From JAQVSH01 sp964451605 (GTDB lineage: Bacteria > Bacteroidota > Bacteroidia > Bacteroidales > UBA4181), in NCBI GenBank assembly GCA_964451605.1, contig CAYVJA010000002.1, positions 1-64,000 on the forward strand: a DNA stretch of 64,000 nucleotides, written 5' to 3'. The notes under the pieces were generated by a model that saw only the letters and a list, made by a program, of their open reading frames with translations, was not told the DNA's origin and searched no databases. Below, in pieces: positions 37,744-46,307 of this stretch. The number at the start of each line of letters is the position of its first letter. Position 1 is the stretch's first letter. The translations under genes and the position numbers were made by a program.

Positions 37744-39563
37744 TTTTGGTTAGTTAAGTTTACATCTGTCAGAATCTCGTTGTTATTCATCTCCTTTGCT
37801 GTAACCGAGGGTTTCCACTCATCAGGGGAAAAATTACCTGTAATTGTCACCCGGGTACAGGCGGTCAGATCAAATGCCGGACGAGGGTTTCCGGCCGGAA
37901 GAAAATCGGTCTGAATGAATCGGTTTCCTGTTATGATCAGATTTTCGACACTTCGTGCCGTAAGAACCGGATGGTCGTACAGTCTGAACGTATTGTTTTC
38001 GATTCGGATATTCCGGTGAACATATTTCCCCTGCACCCTTTCATGATTTTCAGGGGAGACAGCTATGACATAATTCCCCGGCGCCTGATTGAATCCGCAA
38101 TTTTCGAACACATTGTTACGGATGGTCACATCAGTCACCGGTCCCGACTCAAACCAGCTCGACCCGTCGTCGGCAATCAGGATGGCGTGCATGCCTGTGT
38201 GAAAAAAAGTGTTGTTCTCAATCCATACTTTCCGCCGGGTGGTGATGAGCAAACCACGGGTGTTGGTACGCTCGAACCTGCTGTTAGTAATCCTCACTTC
38301 GGGCGTCCAGGTCAGGTTCTCCATGATATTTCCTACCCGGGCCGATTCCGGCAGGTTCCCGTCGATTTCCAGTTCCATCTCCCGAAGATTGAGAAGACGG
38401 GCTGTTTTTACCCTGGCGGTAGCTTCTGTCAACAAAGTTTGCGGGTTTACAAATGCTATACTGTCGCCGGAAAAGAATGCCTCGAAACCATAGGTCTGGT
38501 GGTGCATAAACCGTACCGTCAGCTTGTTTTCTTCCGACACTTGCGTGATTTTCAGATGCGTTCCATGTACATTGACGGGATCGTCGTGCGAGCCGGAAGT
38601 CAGGCAGCTGTCAACCACAACCACTCCTTTGCATCCGGAGAAATGGAAACAATCGGCAAACGATGAAATGATCCGACCCGACTCTTTGCGTGGTGCCACA
38701 GTGACTTTACGCAGGGTAATGTTTTCTGAAAACTGTGACACAACACCCAGTCCGTGCATAAAATGGAGGTTAACATCCTGGAGCGATACGTTGGTACAGT
38801 GAGAAAAAAAACCTCCGCAGTTGTCCCGGTAGGGATCCCGAAAGGTTAACACCTGTCCGGCGTGAAAAATAGTTTTACTGAAATCGCCTTCGAATCTGAC
38901 CCGGAACGGGGAGGTTTCTTCCGCCTTGCTGTCTAATATGGGTTTCAATGAACTGTACTGCAATATCTCTTTATCGGGCGAAAAGAGAATGGTATGGTGT
39001 GATCGGCTGCGCCAGCCTTCTCCGAAAAAAAAGATCCGTCCATTTTCTATCCCGAAACGGGAATCCGGATGAATCTCCGCTTCAATCACCCGGGGCGAAA
39101 CCGAAACCAAGGTAAGTTCGGACATGGTTGGTCGTTCATAGTCGAAACTGATATTTTGTATCTTCAGGTTTCTACAATTCACCGCACCAAACGATATCAT
39201 TTTTCCATGCAAAATGACCAGCGAGTTATTGCCTTCGAGCGTTACATCGTTCAAGCCTTCGAACCAAAATCCAATGTTCTTACCCTTCGGCTGATTGTCA
39301 TTTTCGGTTGAATTGGAGATATACAACTCCCTCTTTTCTGCACCATCAGGCCATAAATCGATGCGTCCCCCGGGAAGACGAAGAATGAGATGACTTTTGC
39401 CCCGGCACGACGCAATGGCCCGCCGGACAGCCGGGCTGGCATTTTCGAAACTGTTGGGCTTCACGCCATAATCGGCGAGATTGACAACGGTTTGCCCCTT
39501 GGCCTGGTAGCATATAAGCATAACAAAGGCTGCAAAGAGGAATTTATATTTCGTACCGGGCAT
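37740..39563 (-). CDS. GH110-type alpha-1,3-galactosidase, secreted beta-helix enzyme
   Basis: 607 aa with a signal peptide (FLFAAFVMLICYQAKGQ) and a right-handed parallel beta-helix full of I-x-N-N-x-F turns (VRITNSRFERTNTRGLLIT; IENNTFFHTGMHAILIAD; VTIRNNVFENCGF). The stretch SFADCFHFSGCKG and SGSHDDPVNVHGTHLKI matches the region conserved in GH110 enzymes, which remove terminal alpha-1,3-galactose, including from blood-group B and linear alpha-Gal structures. First gene of the three-enzyme operon. The nearest alternative is an uncharacterised beta-helix glycosidase, but the HDDPVNVHGT block favours GH110. Confidence 0.85.
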   Translation of the reverse strand: MPGTKYKFLFAAFVMLICYQAKGQTVVNLADYGVKPNSFENASPAVRRAIASCRGKSHLILRLPGGRIDLWPDGAEKRELYISNSTENDNQPKGKNIGFWFEGLNDVTLEGNNSLVILHGKMISFGAVNCRNLKIQNISFDYERPTMSELTLVSVSPRVIEAEIHPDSRFGIENGRIFFFGEGWRSRSHHTILFSPDKEILQYSSLKPILDSKAEETSPFRVRFEGDFSKTIFHAGQVLTFRDPYRDNCGGFFSHCTNVSLQDVNLHFMHGLGVVSQFSENITLRKVTVAPRKESGRIISSFADCFHFSGCKGVVVVDSCLTSGSHDDPVNVHGTHLKITQVSEENKLTVRFMHHQTYGFEAFFSGDSIAFVNPQTLLTEATARVKTARLLNLREMELEIDGNLPESARVGNIMENLTWTPEVRITNSRFERTNTRGLLITTRRKVWIENNTFFHTGMHAILIADDGSSWFESGPVTDVTIRNNVFENCGFNQAPGNYVIAVSPENHERVQGKYVHRNIRIENNTFRLYDHPVLTARSVENLIITGNRFIQTDFLPAGNPRPAFDLTACTRVTITGNFSPDEWKPSVTAKEMNNNEILTDVNLTNQK

Positions 39564-39660
39564 ATTTTCGATTTTACCTGAAAATTCGTCATTTTTTTGG
39601 TCATTTCCCGTTTTTTCTCTGCCAAACCAATAATGTTTTTGAACCGGTTTGAGGGCAAAT

Positions 39661-39697
39661 AAAAAGGGGTTACAAGTAAAAATACTTGTAACCCCTT
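39661..39697 (-). terminator. Intrinsic terminator downstream of the CAU tRNA
   Basis: A perfect 15-bp stem (39664-39678 with 39683-39697) and a four-base loop. On the minus strand it is followed by TTTTT. It lies 10 bp beyond the tRNA 3' end. Confidence 0.93.
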
Positions 39698-39706
39698 GAT
39701 AGTTTG

Positions 39707-39781
39707 TGGGCCCAGCTGGGCTTGAACCAGCGACCCCCTGATTATGAGTCAGGTGCTACTAACCAACTGAGCTATAGGCCC
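39707..39781 (-). tRNA. tRNA with anticodon CAU (tRNA-Ile2 or elongator tRNA-Met)
   Basis: The cloverleaf is clear: acceptor GGGCCTA/TGGGCCC, anticodon arm CCTGA-CTCATAA-TCAGG with anticodon CAT, T arm GCTGG-TTCAAGC-CCAGC, discriminator A, and CCA not encoded. The D arm reads GCTCAGTTGGTTAGTAGC with one extra T compared with the usual GGTTAGAGC. Only three D-stem pairs form. I cannot separate isoleucine (lysidine-modified) from elongator methionine by eye. A full promoter and a terminator flank it. Confidence 0.93.
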
Positions 39782-39821
39782 TAATATAAAAAGATGCCCC
39801 TCCATGGGGCGAATGGGAGCG

Positions 39822-39852
39822 CAAATTTACATATTTGCAGTTACTTCGTCAA
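39822..39852 (-). promoter_or_regulatory. Promoter of the CAU tRNA
   Basis: TTG, a 20-bp spacer, then TAAATTTG on the minus strand: both elements and spacing match the Bacteroidota consensus. The leader between it and the tRNA contains a small GCCCC-ATGGA-GGGGC hairpin followed by ATCTTTTT. Confidence 0.75.
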
Positions 39853-39879
39853 CGCATCAGGGTAAAAAACCGATAAATT

Positions 39880-40556
39880 ATGATTTCAAACCGCGTCAGA
39901 GGCTGTATTACGCCGGGTATAAACGGCTCGACCAAGCTTAAGAACTTGATTTTCGATCNNNNNNNNNNAATGTGGTGATCCGGCTCAGAATAGACCGTTG
40001 TGTAGCGGCTTTGCGGCAGTGGCCGCCTTTGCAGGCAAAGTCCGATGCCGAAATGAATGCCATTATGGCACTTCCTGTTTTCCACGATTTCGAAACCGGT
40101 AGCCTCTCGGAAGAGGCTTTCCGGAATGCTATCCGCTCCCTGCTGGGGGAGTGGCCGGTGAGCGATGAAGAGATTGATAAGGCATGGAATAGCATGTTGG
40201 GCGAACTTCCCGTCGAAAACGAGCGGGTGCTGCAACAACTGGCTGCCCGGTATCGGCTCTTTCTGTTCAGTAACACCAATTCCATTCACATGCGCTATTA
40301 TGAAGCAAGGCTCCTGGAGGAGTTTGGCTATCCGGTGTTGAGAGAACGGTTCGAAAGATGTTTTTTTTCGCACGAACTGCAGTCGCGGAAACCATCGGTT
40401 GAGGCCTTTCACAAAGTGATTGGGCAGGCCGGGGTCGATCCTGCAGAAACGCTCTTTATCGACGATCTGCCTGCCAATGTGGAGGCAGCTGTACAATCCG
40501 GGATGTTTGGCCTCCGGTGGCAGGCAGGCAGAAATTTGACCGATCTGTTGGTGTGA
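39880..40556 (+). CDS. HAD-superfamily hydrolase, with an N gap over motif I
   Basis: Probably a small-molecule phosphatase. The start of the protein (LKNLIFD) runs into ten N at 39959-39968, and VVIRLRIDRCVAALR continues after it. The gap thus covers the usual D-x-G-G segment of motif I. Motif II is FLFSNTN, the motif III lysine is in QSRKPSVEAF, and motif IV is TLFIDDLPANVEAA. The frame differs across the gap because of placeholder length. The ATG at 39880 leaves an unusually long lead before LIFD, so the exact start is uncertain. Confidence 0.85.
39959..39968. other. Assembly gap (10 N) inside the HAD hydrolase gene
   Basis: Placeholder gap directly after the nucleophile aspartate codon of motif I. 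Confidence 0.98.
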
Positions 40557-40593
40557 TGGGCAGGAATAGACACTATCTGCGCACGATTTTCGT

Positions 40594-40601
40594 TACCTTT
40601 G
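40594..40601 (+). promoter_or_regulatory. -7 box of arsC-fumarase
   Basis: TACCTTTG, a perfect TAnnTTTG match, 18 bp before the ATG at 40620. It overlaps an earlier in-frame start codon, which argues for the later ATG. No clear -33 TTG. Confidence 0.45.
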
Positions 40602-40619
40602 CGGGCAGAAAGAGTTACG

Positions 40620-40994
40620 ATGTTGCGTATTTACCATAATCCCCGATGCCAAAAGAGCCGTGCTGGATTGCAGTTTCTGCAGTCGGCCCGTTTTGTGCCT
40701 GAGATTGTGGAGTATATGAAACGAGGGCTCACTCCCGATGAGGTGGCCCGCCTCTCCATGAAGTTGAATTTGCCTCCCGAAAAAATGGTGCGTACGCAGG
40801 ATCCTCTCTACCAAACGGAGTTAAAGGGGAAGTCGTTTCTGCCGCATGAGTGGTTCCGGCTGATAGCCGAGAATCCTTCACTATTGCAACGTCCTGTTAT
40901 AGAAACAGATACTGTGGCTGTTATTGCCGTTCCCCCTGAGATGGCTCTCCCTCTGCTTAATGGTTATACCGAAAATCAGAATTCCAACCTTTAA
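40620..40994 (+). CDS. arsC: ArsC-family arsenate reductase-like protein
   Basis: 124 aa thioredoxin-fold protein. The N-terminal HNPRCQKS carries the ArsC catalytic cysteine. EYMKRGLTPDEV and the C-terminal LLQRPVIETD match the ArsC/Spx family, the last giving an RP motif. It may reduce arsenate with glutaredoxin-type help, but many Bacteroidota members have no tested activity. No ars operon neighbours are present; the ArsP-like permease at 58.3 kb is far away. Fumarase follows after 12 bp. Confidence 0.88.
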   Translation: MLRIYHNPRCQKSRAGLQFLQSARFVPEIVEYMKRGLTPDEVARLSMKLNLPPEKMVRTQDPLYQTELKGKSFLPHEWFRLIAENPSLLQRPVIETDTVAVIAVPPEMALPLLNGYTENQNSNL

Positions 40995-41006
40995 AACCTC
41001 CCTTAT

Positions 41007-42635
41007 ATGCCAACGCCTCCCTTTACCTACCAGGAGCCTTTCCCCATGGGAAAAGATCAGACCGAATATTATCTTCTCACCCCCAACCATGTTTCGGTTA
41101 GTAACTTCGAGGGTCGCGAAATCCTCAATATCCAGCCGGAGGCTTTAACCATGCTGGCCAATGCCGCCTTTAGGGATGTGTCGTTTCTGTTGCGTCCCGA
41201 ACACCAGAAACAGGTGGCAGCCATTCTGGATGATCCCGAAGCGAGTGAAAACGACAAATATGTTGCCCTAACTTTTTTACGCAATGCCGAAGTGGCTGCC
41301 AAAGGGGTATTGCCCTTTTGCCAGGATACCGGAACGGCCATCATTATGGGCAAAAAGGGAGAGAATGTCTATACGGGGTGTGACGATGCCGAGGCATTGT
41401 CGAAAGGGGTGTACAAAACCTACACCGAAGAGAACCTTCGCTATTCGCAGAATGCGCCCCTCGATATGTACAAGGAGGTGAACACCGGCTGCAACCTGCC
41501 GGCTCAAATAGATCTCTATGCCGTACCCGGCAACGAGTATAAATTTCTCTGTATCTCGAAAGGGGGCGGATCGGCCAATAAAACCTATCTCTACCAGGAG
41601 ACAAAGGCGTTACTGACTCCGGGCAAACTGGAGGCTTTCCTGCTCGAAAAGATGAAGTCGCTGGGTACTGCAGCCTGCCCTCCCTACCACATCGCATTTG
41701 TGATCGGGGGCACTTCGGCCGAGATGAACCTTAAAACCGTGAAGCTGGCTTCGGCCAAATATTACGACAATCTGCCCGTTACCGGAAATGAGTGGGGCCG
41801 TGCCTTCCGCGATGTGGAGCTTGAAAAGAGAATGTTAAAAGCAGCGCAGGAGATTGGGCTCGGTGCACAGTTCGGCGGCAAATATTTTGCCCACGATATC
41901 CGCATTATCCGTCTTCCGCGTCATGGCGCCTCTTGCCCCGTAGGGCTCGGAGTCTCTTGTTCGGCCGACCGCAACATCAAGGCCAAAATCAACAAAGAGG
42001 GTATCTGGATTGAGAAACTCGAAGAGAACCCCGGCAGGTATATTCCCGAATCGCTCCGCAACGAAGGAGAAGGCAATGCAGTGAAAATTGATCTGAACCG
42101 GCCCATGAAGGAGTTGTTGGCCGAACTCGACAAATATCCTGTATCTACCCGTCTCTCCCTCACCGGAACCATCGTGGTAGGTCGCGATATTGCCCATGCC
42201 AAGCTCAAAGAGAAGATCGATCGCGGCGAAGGTCTGCCCCAGTACGTAAAGGATCATCCCATTTACTATGCCGGTCCGGCCAAGACCCCTGCAGGTATGC
42301 CTTCAGGTTCGTTCGGACCCACCACCGCCGGCCGTATGGATTCGTACGTCAACGAATTTCAGGCCAACGGGGGTAGTATGATAATGATAGCCAAGGGGAA
42401 CCGAAGCAAACAGGTTACCGAGGCCTGTGCAAAGTTTGGTGGCTTCTATCTGGGCAGCATTGGAGGTCCGGCCGCTATCCTGGCTCAAAATAACATCAAG
42501 AAGGTGGAGTGTCTCGAATTCCCGGAGTTGGGTATGGAGGCCATCTGGAAAATCGAGGTGGTCGACTTCCCGGCTTTTATTCTGGTCGACAACAAAGGGA
42601 ACGACTTCTTCGAACAGATTAAGGTTTGCCGTTAG
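41007..42635 (+). CDS. fum: Class I fumarate hydratase (iron-sulfur)
   Basis: Interconverts fumarate and malate, 542 aa, full length for FumA/FumB-type enzymes. Cluster-binding regions are visible at GVLPFCQDTGTA, MYKEVNTGCNLPAQIDLYAV and PVGLGVSCSADRN. The substrate region FGPTTAGRMDSYV lies near residue 433. The C-terminal beta domain is complete. The stop overlaps the convergent flavodoxin gene by 4 bp. It works in the reductive or oxidative branch of the citrate cycle. The cluster cysteines suggest oxygen sensitivity. Confidence 0.97.
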   Translation: MPTPPFTYQEPFPMGKDQTEYYLLTPNHVSVSNFEGREILNIQPEALTMLANAAFRDVSFLLRPEHQKQVAAILDDPEASENDKYVALTFLRNAEVAAKGVLPFCQDTGTAIIMGKKGENVYTGCDDAEALSKGVYKTYTEENLRYSQNAPLDMYKEVNTGCNLPAQIDLYAVPGNEYKFLCISKGGGSANKTYLYQETKALLTPGKLEAFLLEKMKSLGTAACPPYHIAFVIGGTSAEMNLKTVKLASAKYYDNLPVTGNEWGRAFRDVELEKRMLKAAQEIGLGAQFGGKYFAHDIRIIRLPRHGASCPVGLGVSCSADRNIKAKINKEGIWIEKLEENPGRYIPESLRNEGEGNAVKIDLNRPMKELLAELDKYPVSTRLSLTGTIVVGRDIAHAKLKEKIDRGEGLPQYVKDHPIYYAGPAKTPAGMPSGSFGPTTAGRMDSYVNEFQANGGSMIMIAKGNRSKQVTEACAKFGGFYLGSIGGPAAILAQNNIKKVECLEFPELGMEAIWKIEVVDFPAFILVDNKGNDFFEQIKVCR

Positions 42636-43216
42636 CCGTTTTTTCCCAGCACGTCGCTTCCAAACTGCATACAGTCGGATCTTTTCAGCATATCGTATTC
42701 GGGAAAAGTTGCCATTGATTTCGCAGTTTCCGGGTCGAGCAACCGTTTGGTAATCCTTCCGTTGAACACCTTCGACGGAAGGGTACCCGCTTCGCACAGG
42801 GCTGCAAGATGATTATCGATCAAGAGTTTGGTTTGCGCCGGGCCGGTAGGTTGCTGCATATTGCCACATACAGCAAAAAGTCCGCGAAGTTTGGGTTTAA
42901 TCTCTGCCTTATGCGCTTTGATGAACGCCTGCAGTTCGGGGGTGGTGACATTGCTGCGGATAGATCCTCCGATAATCAGATGGTCGAACCCACTCAGATT
43001 GGGTGCTTCACGCACATCGAACACCTGCGCAATTCCACCCATACCCTCTGAAATCCATACAGCCGCATCGCGCGCACTGCCGCACCAGGTGCCGTACACA
43101 ACAGCCCATTTTTTTTGAGAGGGCATGGGATAATACTCCAATCCCTTCATCTTACCGCCGACAAAGAGCGAGCCTGCCGCCGCCAGCGAACACCGTAAAA
43201 AAGTTTTGCGTTCCAT
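42632..43216 (-). CDS. Flavodoxin-domain protein with a Tat/Sec-like signal
   Basis: About 194 aa. The N-terminus MERKTFLRCSLAAAGSLFVGG looks like an export signal and may be a weak Tat signal, with a single arginine. The body (WAVVYGTWCGSARDAAVWIS; LSGFDHLIIGGSIRSNVTTP; LFAVCGN) resembles flavodoxin/HemG-like domains. In HemG the FMN loop is T-x-T-x-x-T; here it is TWCGSA. I start at ATG 43216 rather than 43240 because it begins the signal directly. Its redox partner is unknown. Confidence 0.8.
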   Translation of the reverse strand: MERKTFLRCSLAAAGSLFVGGKMKGLEYYPMPSQKKWAVVYGTWCGSARDAAVWISEGMGGIAQVFDVREAPNLSGFDHLIIGGSIRSNVTTPELQAFIKAHKAEIKPKLRGLFAVCGNMQQPTGPAQTKLLIDNHLAALCEAGTLPSKVFNGRITKRLLDPETAKSMATFPEYDMLKRSDCMQFGSDVLGKNG

Positions 43217-43294
43217 AGAGATTTGTAGTGAGTTAGACAAGTGGGGCTAAGATACAATCCCCCGAACAGAATCATCTGTTTTCGGGCGGAAAAA

Positions 43295-43493
43295 TTGCGC
43301 GCAGCGCAATGCTCTAATGCTCTAATGCTCTAATGCTTTAATGCTCTAGTGCTCTAATGCTCTAGTGCTGCGCTTCGCACCTGATTGGATGTAACTACCT
43401 CTTCGACAAGATAAGTTTTGCGACCCATTTGCGCGAAGCGCAGCATTAAAGCACTCAAAGTGCGTTCGCACTTTGAAGCATTAGAGCATTAAA
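43295..43493. repeat. Mosaic intergenic repeat, copy 1 (divergent flavodoxin/GH78 region)
   Basis: It begins with a GCGCGCAGCGC palindrome. Seven tandem octamers follow at 43309-43364 (ATGCTCTA with variants ATGCTTTA and GTGCTCTA), then GTGCTGCGCTTCGCAC. Next come one copy of the 25-bp module (43384-43408, about two mismatches from the arm at 61790), a GCGCGAAGCGC palindrome, and inverted octamers around the perfect palindrome CAAAGTGCGTTCGCACTTTG (43456-43475). The two octamer blocks are inverted relative to each other. This copy lies between two divergent genes, and no gene is seen in the 313 bp. Confidence 0.9.
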
Positions 43494-43529
43494 TTATTAC
43501 CTTAGTATGTTTCAAACCCTCTCCTCACT

Positions 43530-46241
43530 ATGAGATCTTTTCTGTTTTTTGTGGCTTTGCTGCTATGTCCGGTTTTCCCGGTGCAGGGCGCTGAATTGCT
43601 TTCGGTTTATGAATTGCGGTGCGAAAACCGGATTAATCCGGTGGGTATTGATAAGACGACTCCCCGTTTCAGCTGGAAGTATAGCAGTTCGCAAAACGGT
43701 GCCGAGCAGAGTGCTTACCAGCTTATGGTGGCAACTGATTCGGCTTTGCTGGCAAAGGGTAAGCCCGATCTCTGGGATTCAGGGAAGTGTAAATCGTCGG
43801 CTTCGCTGTGGGTTCCCTACGAAGGATTGCAGTTGGGTTCGGGGATGCCTCTCTATTGGAAGGTGAGGATCTGGGATGGCCGCGGAAAGGTTTCGGCATG
43901 GAGCCCTGTTGCGCAATGCAGCGTCGGGTTACTTTCCGAGACGGATTGGGGTAGCGCTTCGTACATTGGTTTTCCTACTGAGGCGGGGTATCGTGAGGCG
44001 CCTCAGGTTAAGCAGTTGTTTCGGGTGGAGAAACCAGGCGGAAGGCTCTTTCTGTACGTGAACTCTTTAGGGTATCATGAGGCCTATATCAATGGCCGGA
44101 AGGTGGGAGAGGGGGTGCTGGCTCCCGCGGTTTCGCAGTTTACGAAACGTTCGTATGTGGTGGCGTACGACATTACTCCGCTGGTAAAACCGGGCGACAA
44201 CCAACTGATGTTGTGGCTGGGGAGTGGCTGGTATACCGAGAGCTTCCCCGGGGTGGTGCACAATGGCCCCTTGGTCAGGGCGCAGATAGAGCAGGTATCG
44301 GGTTCGCAACGTGAGCTGTTGGTGGCTACCGACGCTTCATGGAGAGGCCGTAAGAGTAGCTATACCCGGCAGGGCAATTGGCGCTACGAGGCATTGGGGG
44401 GTGAAACTCTTGATGGCCGGATGGCACAGACCGACCTGCTCCCTGAGGGGGCTCAAGGCAGAGAGTGGCTCCCTGTAACCGTGGTTTCGGTGCCCAGGCA
44501 TGAGGCCTCTATGCAGCGGACAGAACAGAATCTGATTACCGAGACCCTTTCGCCGGTAAAGATTACGGCTGTCGGAAAAGACACCTTCCTGGTAGATATG
44601 GGCAAGTGTCTTACCGGATGGGCCGATATCCGATTCCCGAGGCTGCAGAAATCGCAGCAGGTGGTGCTGGAGTTTGGCGATATCCTCGGTAAAAATGGTC
44701 GATTGGATCATCACAAACAGATTGATCGCTATGTAGCCGCCGGAAGCGGAAGCGAACGGTTTGTCAATAAGTTTAACTATCACGGATTTCGCTATATCCG
44801 GATTATCAATCTGAAGGAGGCTCCGTCGGCCGACTCCATCAAGGCCTTCCTGATCCGTACCGGGTTCGAAACTGCCTCATCCTTTGCCTGTTCTGATCCG
44901 GATTTGAATCGTATCCACGACATGGTATCCTATACGCTTCAGTGTCTCAGTATGGGAGGGGTTATGGTCGACTGTCCCACCATTGAACGGTTGGGCTATG
45001 GCGGCGACGGTAACGCCTCGACCGAAACGGCTCAGACCCTGTTTAACCTCAATCCGATGTACCACGACTGGTTACAGGCGTGGGCCGATTGTCTCCGCGA
45101 CGACGGAGGGATGCCGCATACCGCCCCCAATCCCTATCCGGCCGGCGGAGGTCCCTATTGGTGTGGCTTTATCATTACGGCCTCATGGCGAACCTACCTC
45201 CATTACGGTGATTCCGAGATTTTGGAGAAGTTTTACCCGGCCATGCAGAAGTGGTTGGGATATGCCGCTGCCTATTGGGGCGACGGGCTGTTGAAGGGCT
45301 GGCCCGAAACCGACTACCGTACCTGGTATCTGGGCGACTGGGCTACTCCGCGGGGTGTGAATCAAATGGATCCGGCTTCGGTGGGATTGGTGAACAACTG
45401 CTTTATGGCGGTCTGTTTCGACAATATGCAAAAAATTGCCGGGGTGCTGGGTAAAACAGACGATGCAGCGCGCTATGCCCAACAAAAGTCGGATATCCAA
45501 AAACAGATTCATCTCCGCTTTTTCGATGCCCCAAAAGGGAGTTACGGAACCGGTTCGCAGATCGATTTTGCCTATCCGCTGCTGTCGGGCGTGGTACCCG
45601 CAGAGTTACGCAACGAGGTAACTTCGCGCTTTAAAGAGGCTACCGAAACCACCTGGCGAGGCCATCTCACCACCGGCCTGGTGGGGGTTCCTGTACTAAC
45701 GGAGTGGGCGGTAAAGAACAGTGCGGCCGATTTTATGTACAACATGCTGAAAAAGCGCGACTATCCCGGTTACCTCTATATGATAGACAATGGAGCCACT
45801 ACCACCTGGGAGCATTGGGACGGAGCCCGAAGCTGGATTCATAACTGCTACAACGGGATAGGTTCATGGTTTTATCAGGCCCCGGGAGGCATTCAACCCG
45901 TTGAAGAGGGGCCTGCCTTCCGGCAGATTCGGATCGAACCGCAAATACCGAAAGGGGTTACCTGGGCCAAAACCCGGAAGGAGACCCCTTACGGAACCCT
46001 TGTAGTAAACTGGACCCTGGAAAATGGGGAGATAGAACTCTCGCTTCAGATTCCCTTTGGGAGTTGTGCCGAAGTGATGTTGCCTGCTGGCGTGAATCAG
46101 TACACATTAAACGGCAAATCCAGGCGAGTTGGTAGCAATCGCGGAACGGAAAACGTGGAGGAAAATCTACAGGGTGTTGCGTTGAAGGGAGGGAAGTACA
46201 CACTGCGCGTCAGCGCATCAGAGCGCGAAGCGCAGCACTAG
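43530..46241 (+). CDS. GH78 alpha-L-rhamnosidase, secreted
   Basis: 903 aa with a signal peptide (FLFFVALLLCPVFPVQG). The N-terminal fibronectin-like region YELRCENRINPVGIDKTTPR and the lectin-like domain precede the (alpha/alpha)6 catalytic barrel. DCPTIERLGYGGDGNASTET is the GH78 catalytic-acid region, and DNGATTTWEHWDGARSW the second. It would release terminal rhamnose from pectin or flavonoid glycosides. The last nine codons and the TAG stop lie inside a repeat element, so the native C-terminus may have been replaced. Confidence 0.95.
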   Translation: MRSFLFFVALLLCPVFPVQGAELLSVYELRCENRINPVGIDKTTPRFSWKYSSSQNGAEQSAYQLMVATDSALLAKGKPDLWDSGKCKSSASLWVPYEGLQLGSGMPLYWKVRIWDGRGKVSAWSPVAQCSVGLLSETDWGSASYIGFPTEAGYREAPQVKQLFRVEKPGGRLFLYVNSLGYHEAYINGRKVGEGVLAPAVSQFTKRSYVVAYDITPLVKPGDNQLMLWLGSGWYTESFPGVVHNGPLVRAQIEQVSGSQRELLVATDASWRGRKSSYTRQGNWRYEALGGETLDGRMAQTDLLPEGAQGREWLPVTVVSVPRHEASMQRTEQNLITETLSPVKITAVGKDTFLVDMGKCLTGWADIRFPRLQKSQQVVLEFGDILGKNGRLDHHKQIDRYVAAGSGSERFVNKFNYHGFRYIRIINLKEAPSADSIKAFLIRTGFETASSFACSDPDLNRIHDMVSYTLQCLSMGGVMVDCPTIERLGYGGDGNASTETAQTLFNLNPMYHDWLQAWADCLRDDGGMPHTAPNPYPAGGGPYWCGFIITASWRTYLHYGDSEILEKFYPAMQKWLGYAAAYWGDGLLKGWPETDYRTWYLGDWATPRGVNQMDPASVGLVNNCFMAVCFDNMQKIAGVLGKTDDAARYAQQKSDIQKQIHLRFFDAPKGSYGTGSQIDFAYPLLSGVVPAELRNEVTSRFKEATETTWRGHLTTGLVGVPVLTEWAVKNSAADFMYNMLKKRDYPGYLYMIDNGATTTWEHWDGARSWIHNCYNGIGSWFYQAPGGIQPVEEGPAFRQIRIEPQIPKGVTWAKTRKETPYGTLVVNWTLENGEIELSLQIPFGSCAEVMLPAGVNQYTLNGKSRRVGSNRGTENVEENLQGVALKGGKYTLRVSASEREAQH

Positions 46242-46307
46242 AGCACTTGAAGCGCCATAGCGCTTCGAAGCATTAGAGCACTAATTAACCATTAACCATT
46301 CACCATT
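46221..46307. repeat. Mosaic intergenic repeat, copy 2 (between GH78 and a hybrid kinase)
   Basis: It contains GCGCGAAGCGC, the inverted octamers TAGAGCAC, a hairpin GAAGCGC-CATA-GCGCTTC, another TAGAGCAC, and three heptamers of the TTAACCA type (46284-46307). It supplies the TAG stop of GH78 at 46239-46241 and the TAA stop plus the last few codons of the convergent kinase at 46292. Confidence 0.9.

Noticed and set aside
43309..43364. CRISPR-like tandem array
   Set aside because: Units are 8 bp and contiguous with no spacers, and no cas genes are present; it is a simple tandem block of a mosaic repeat.
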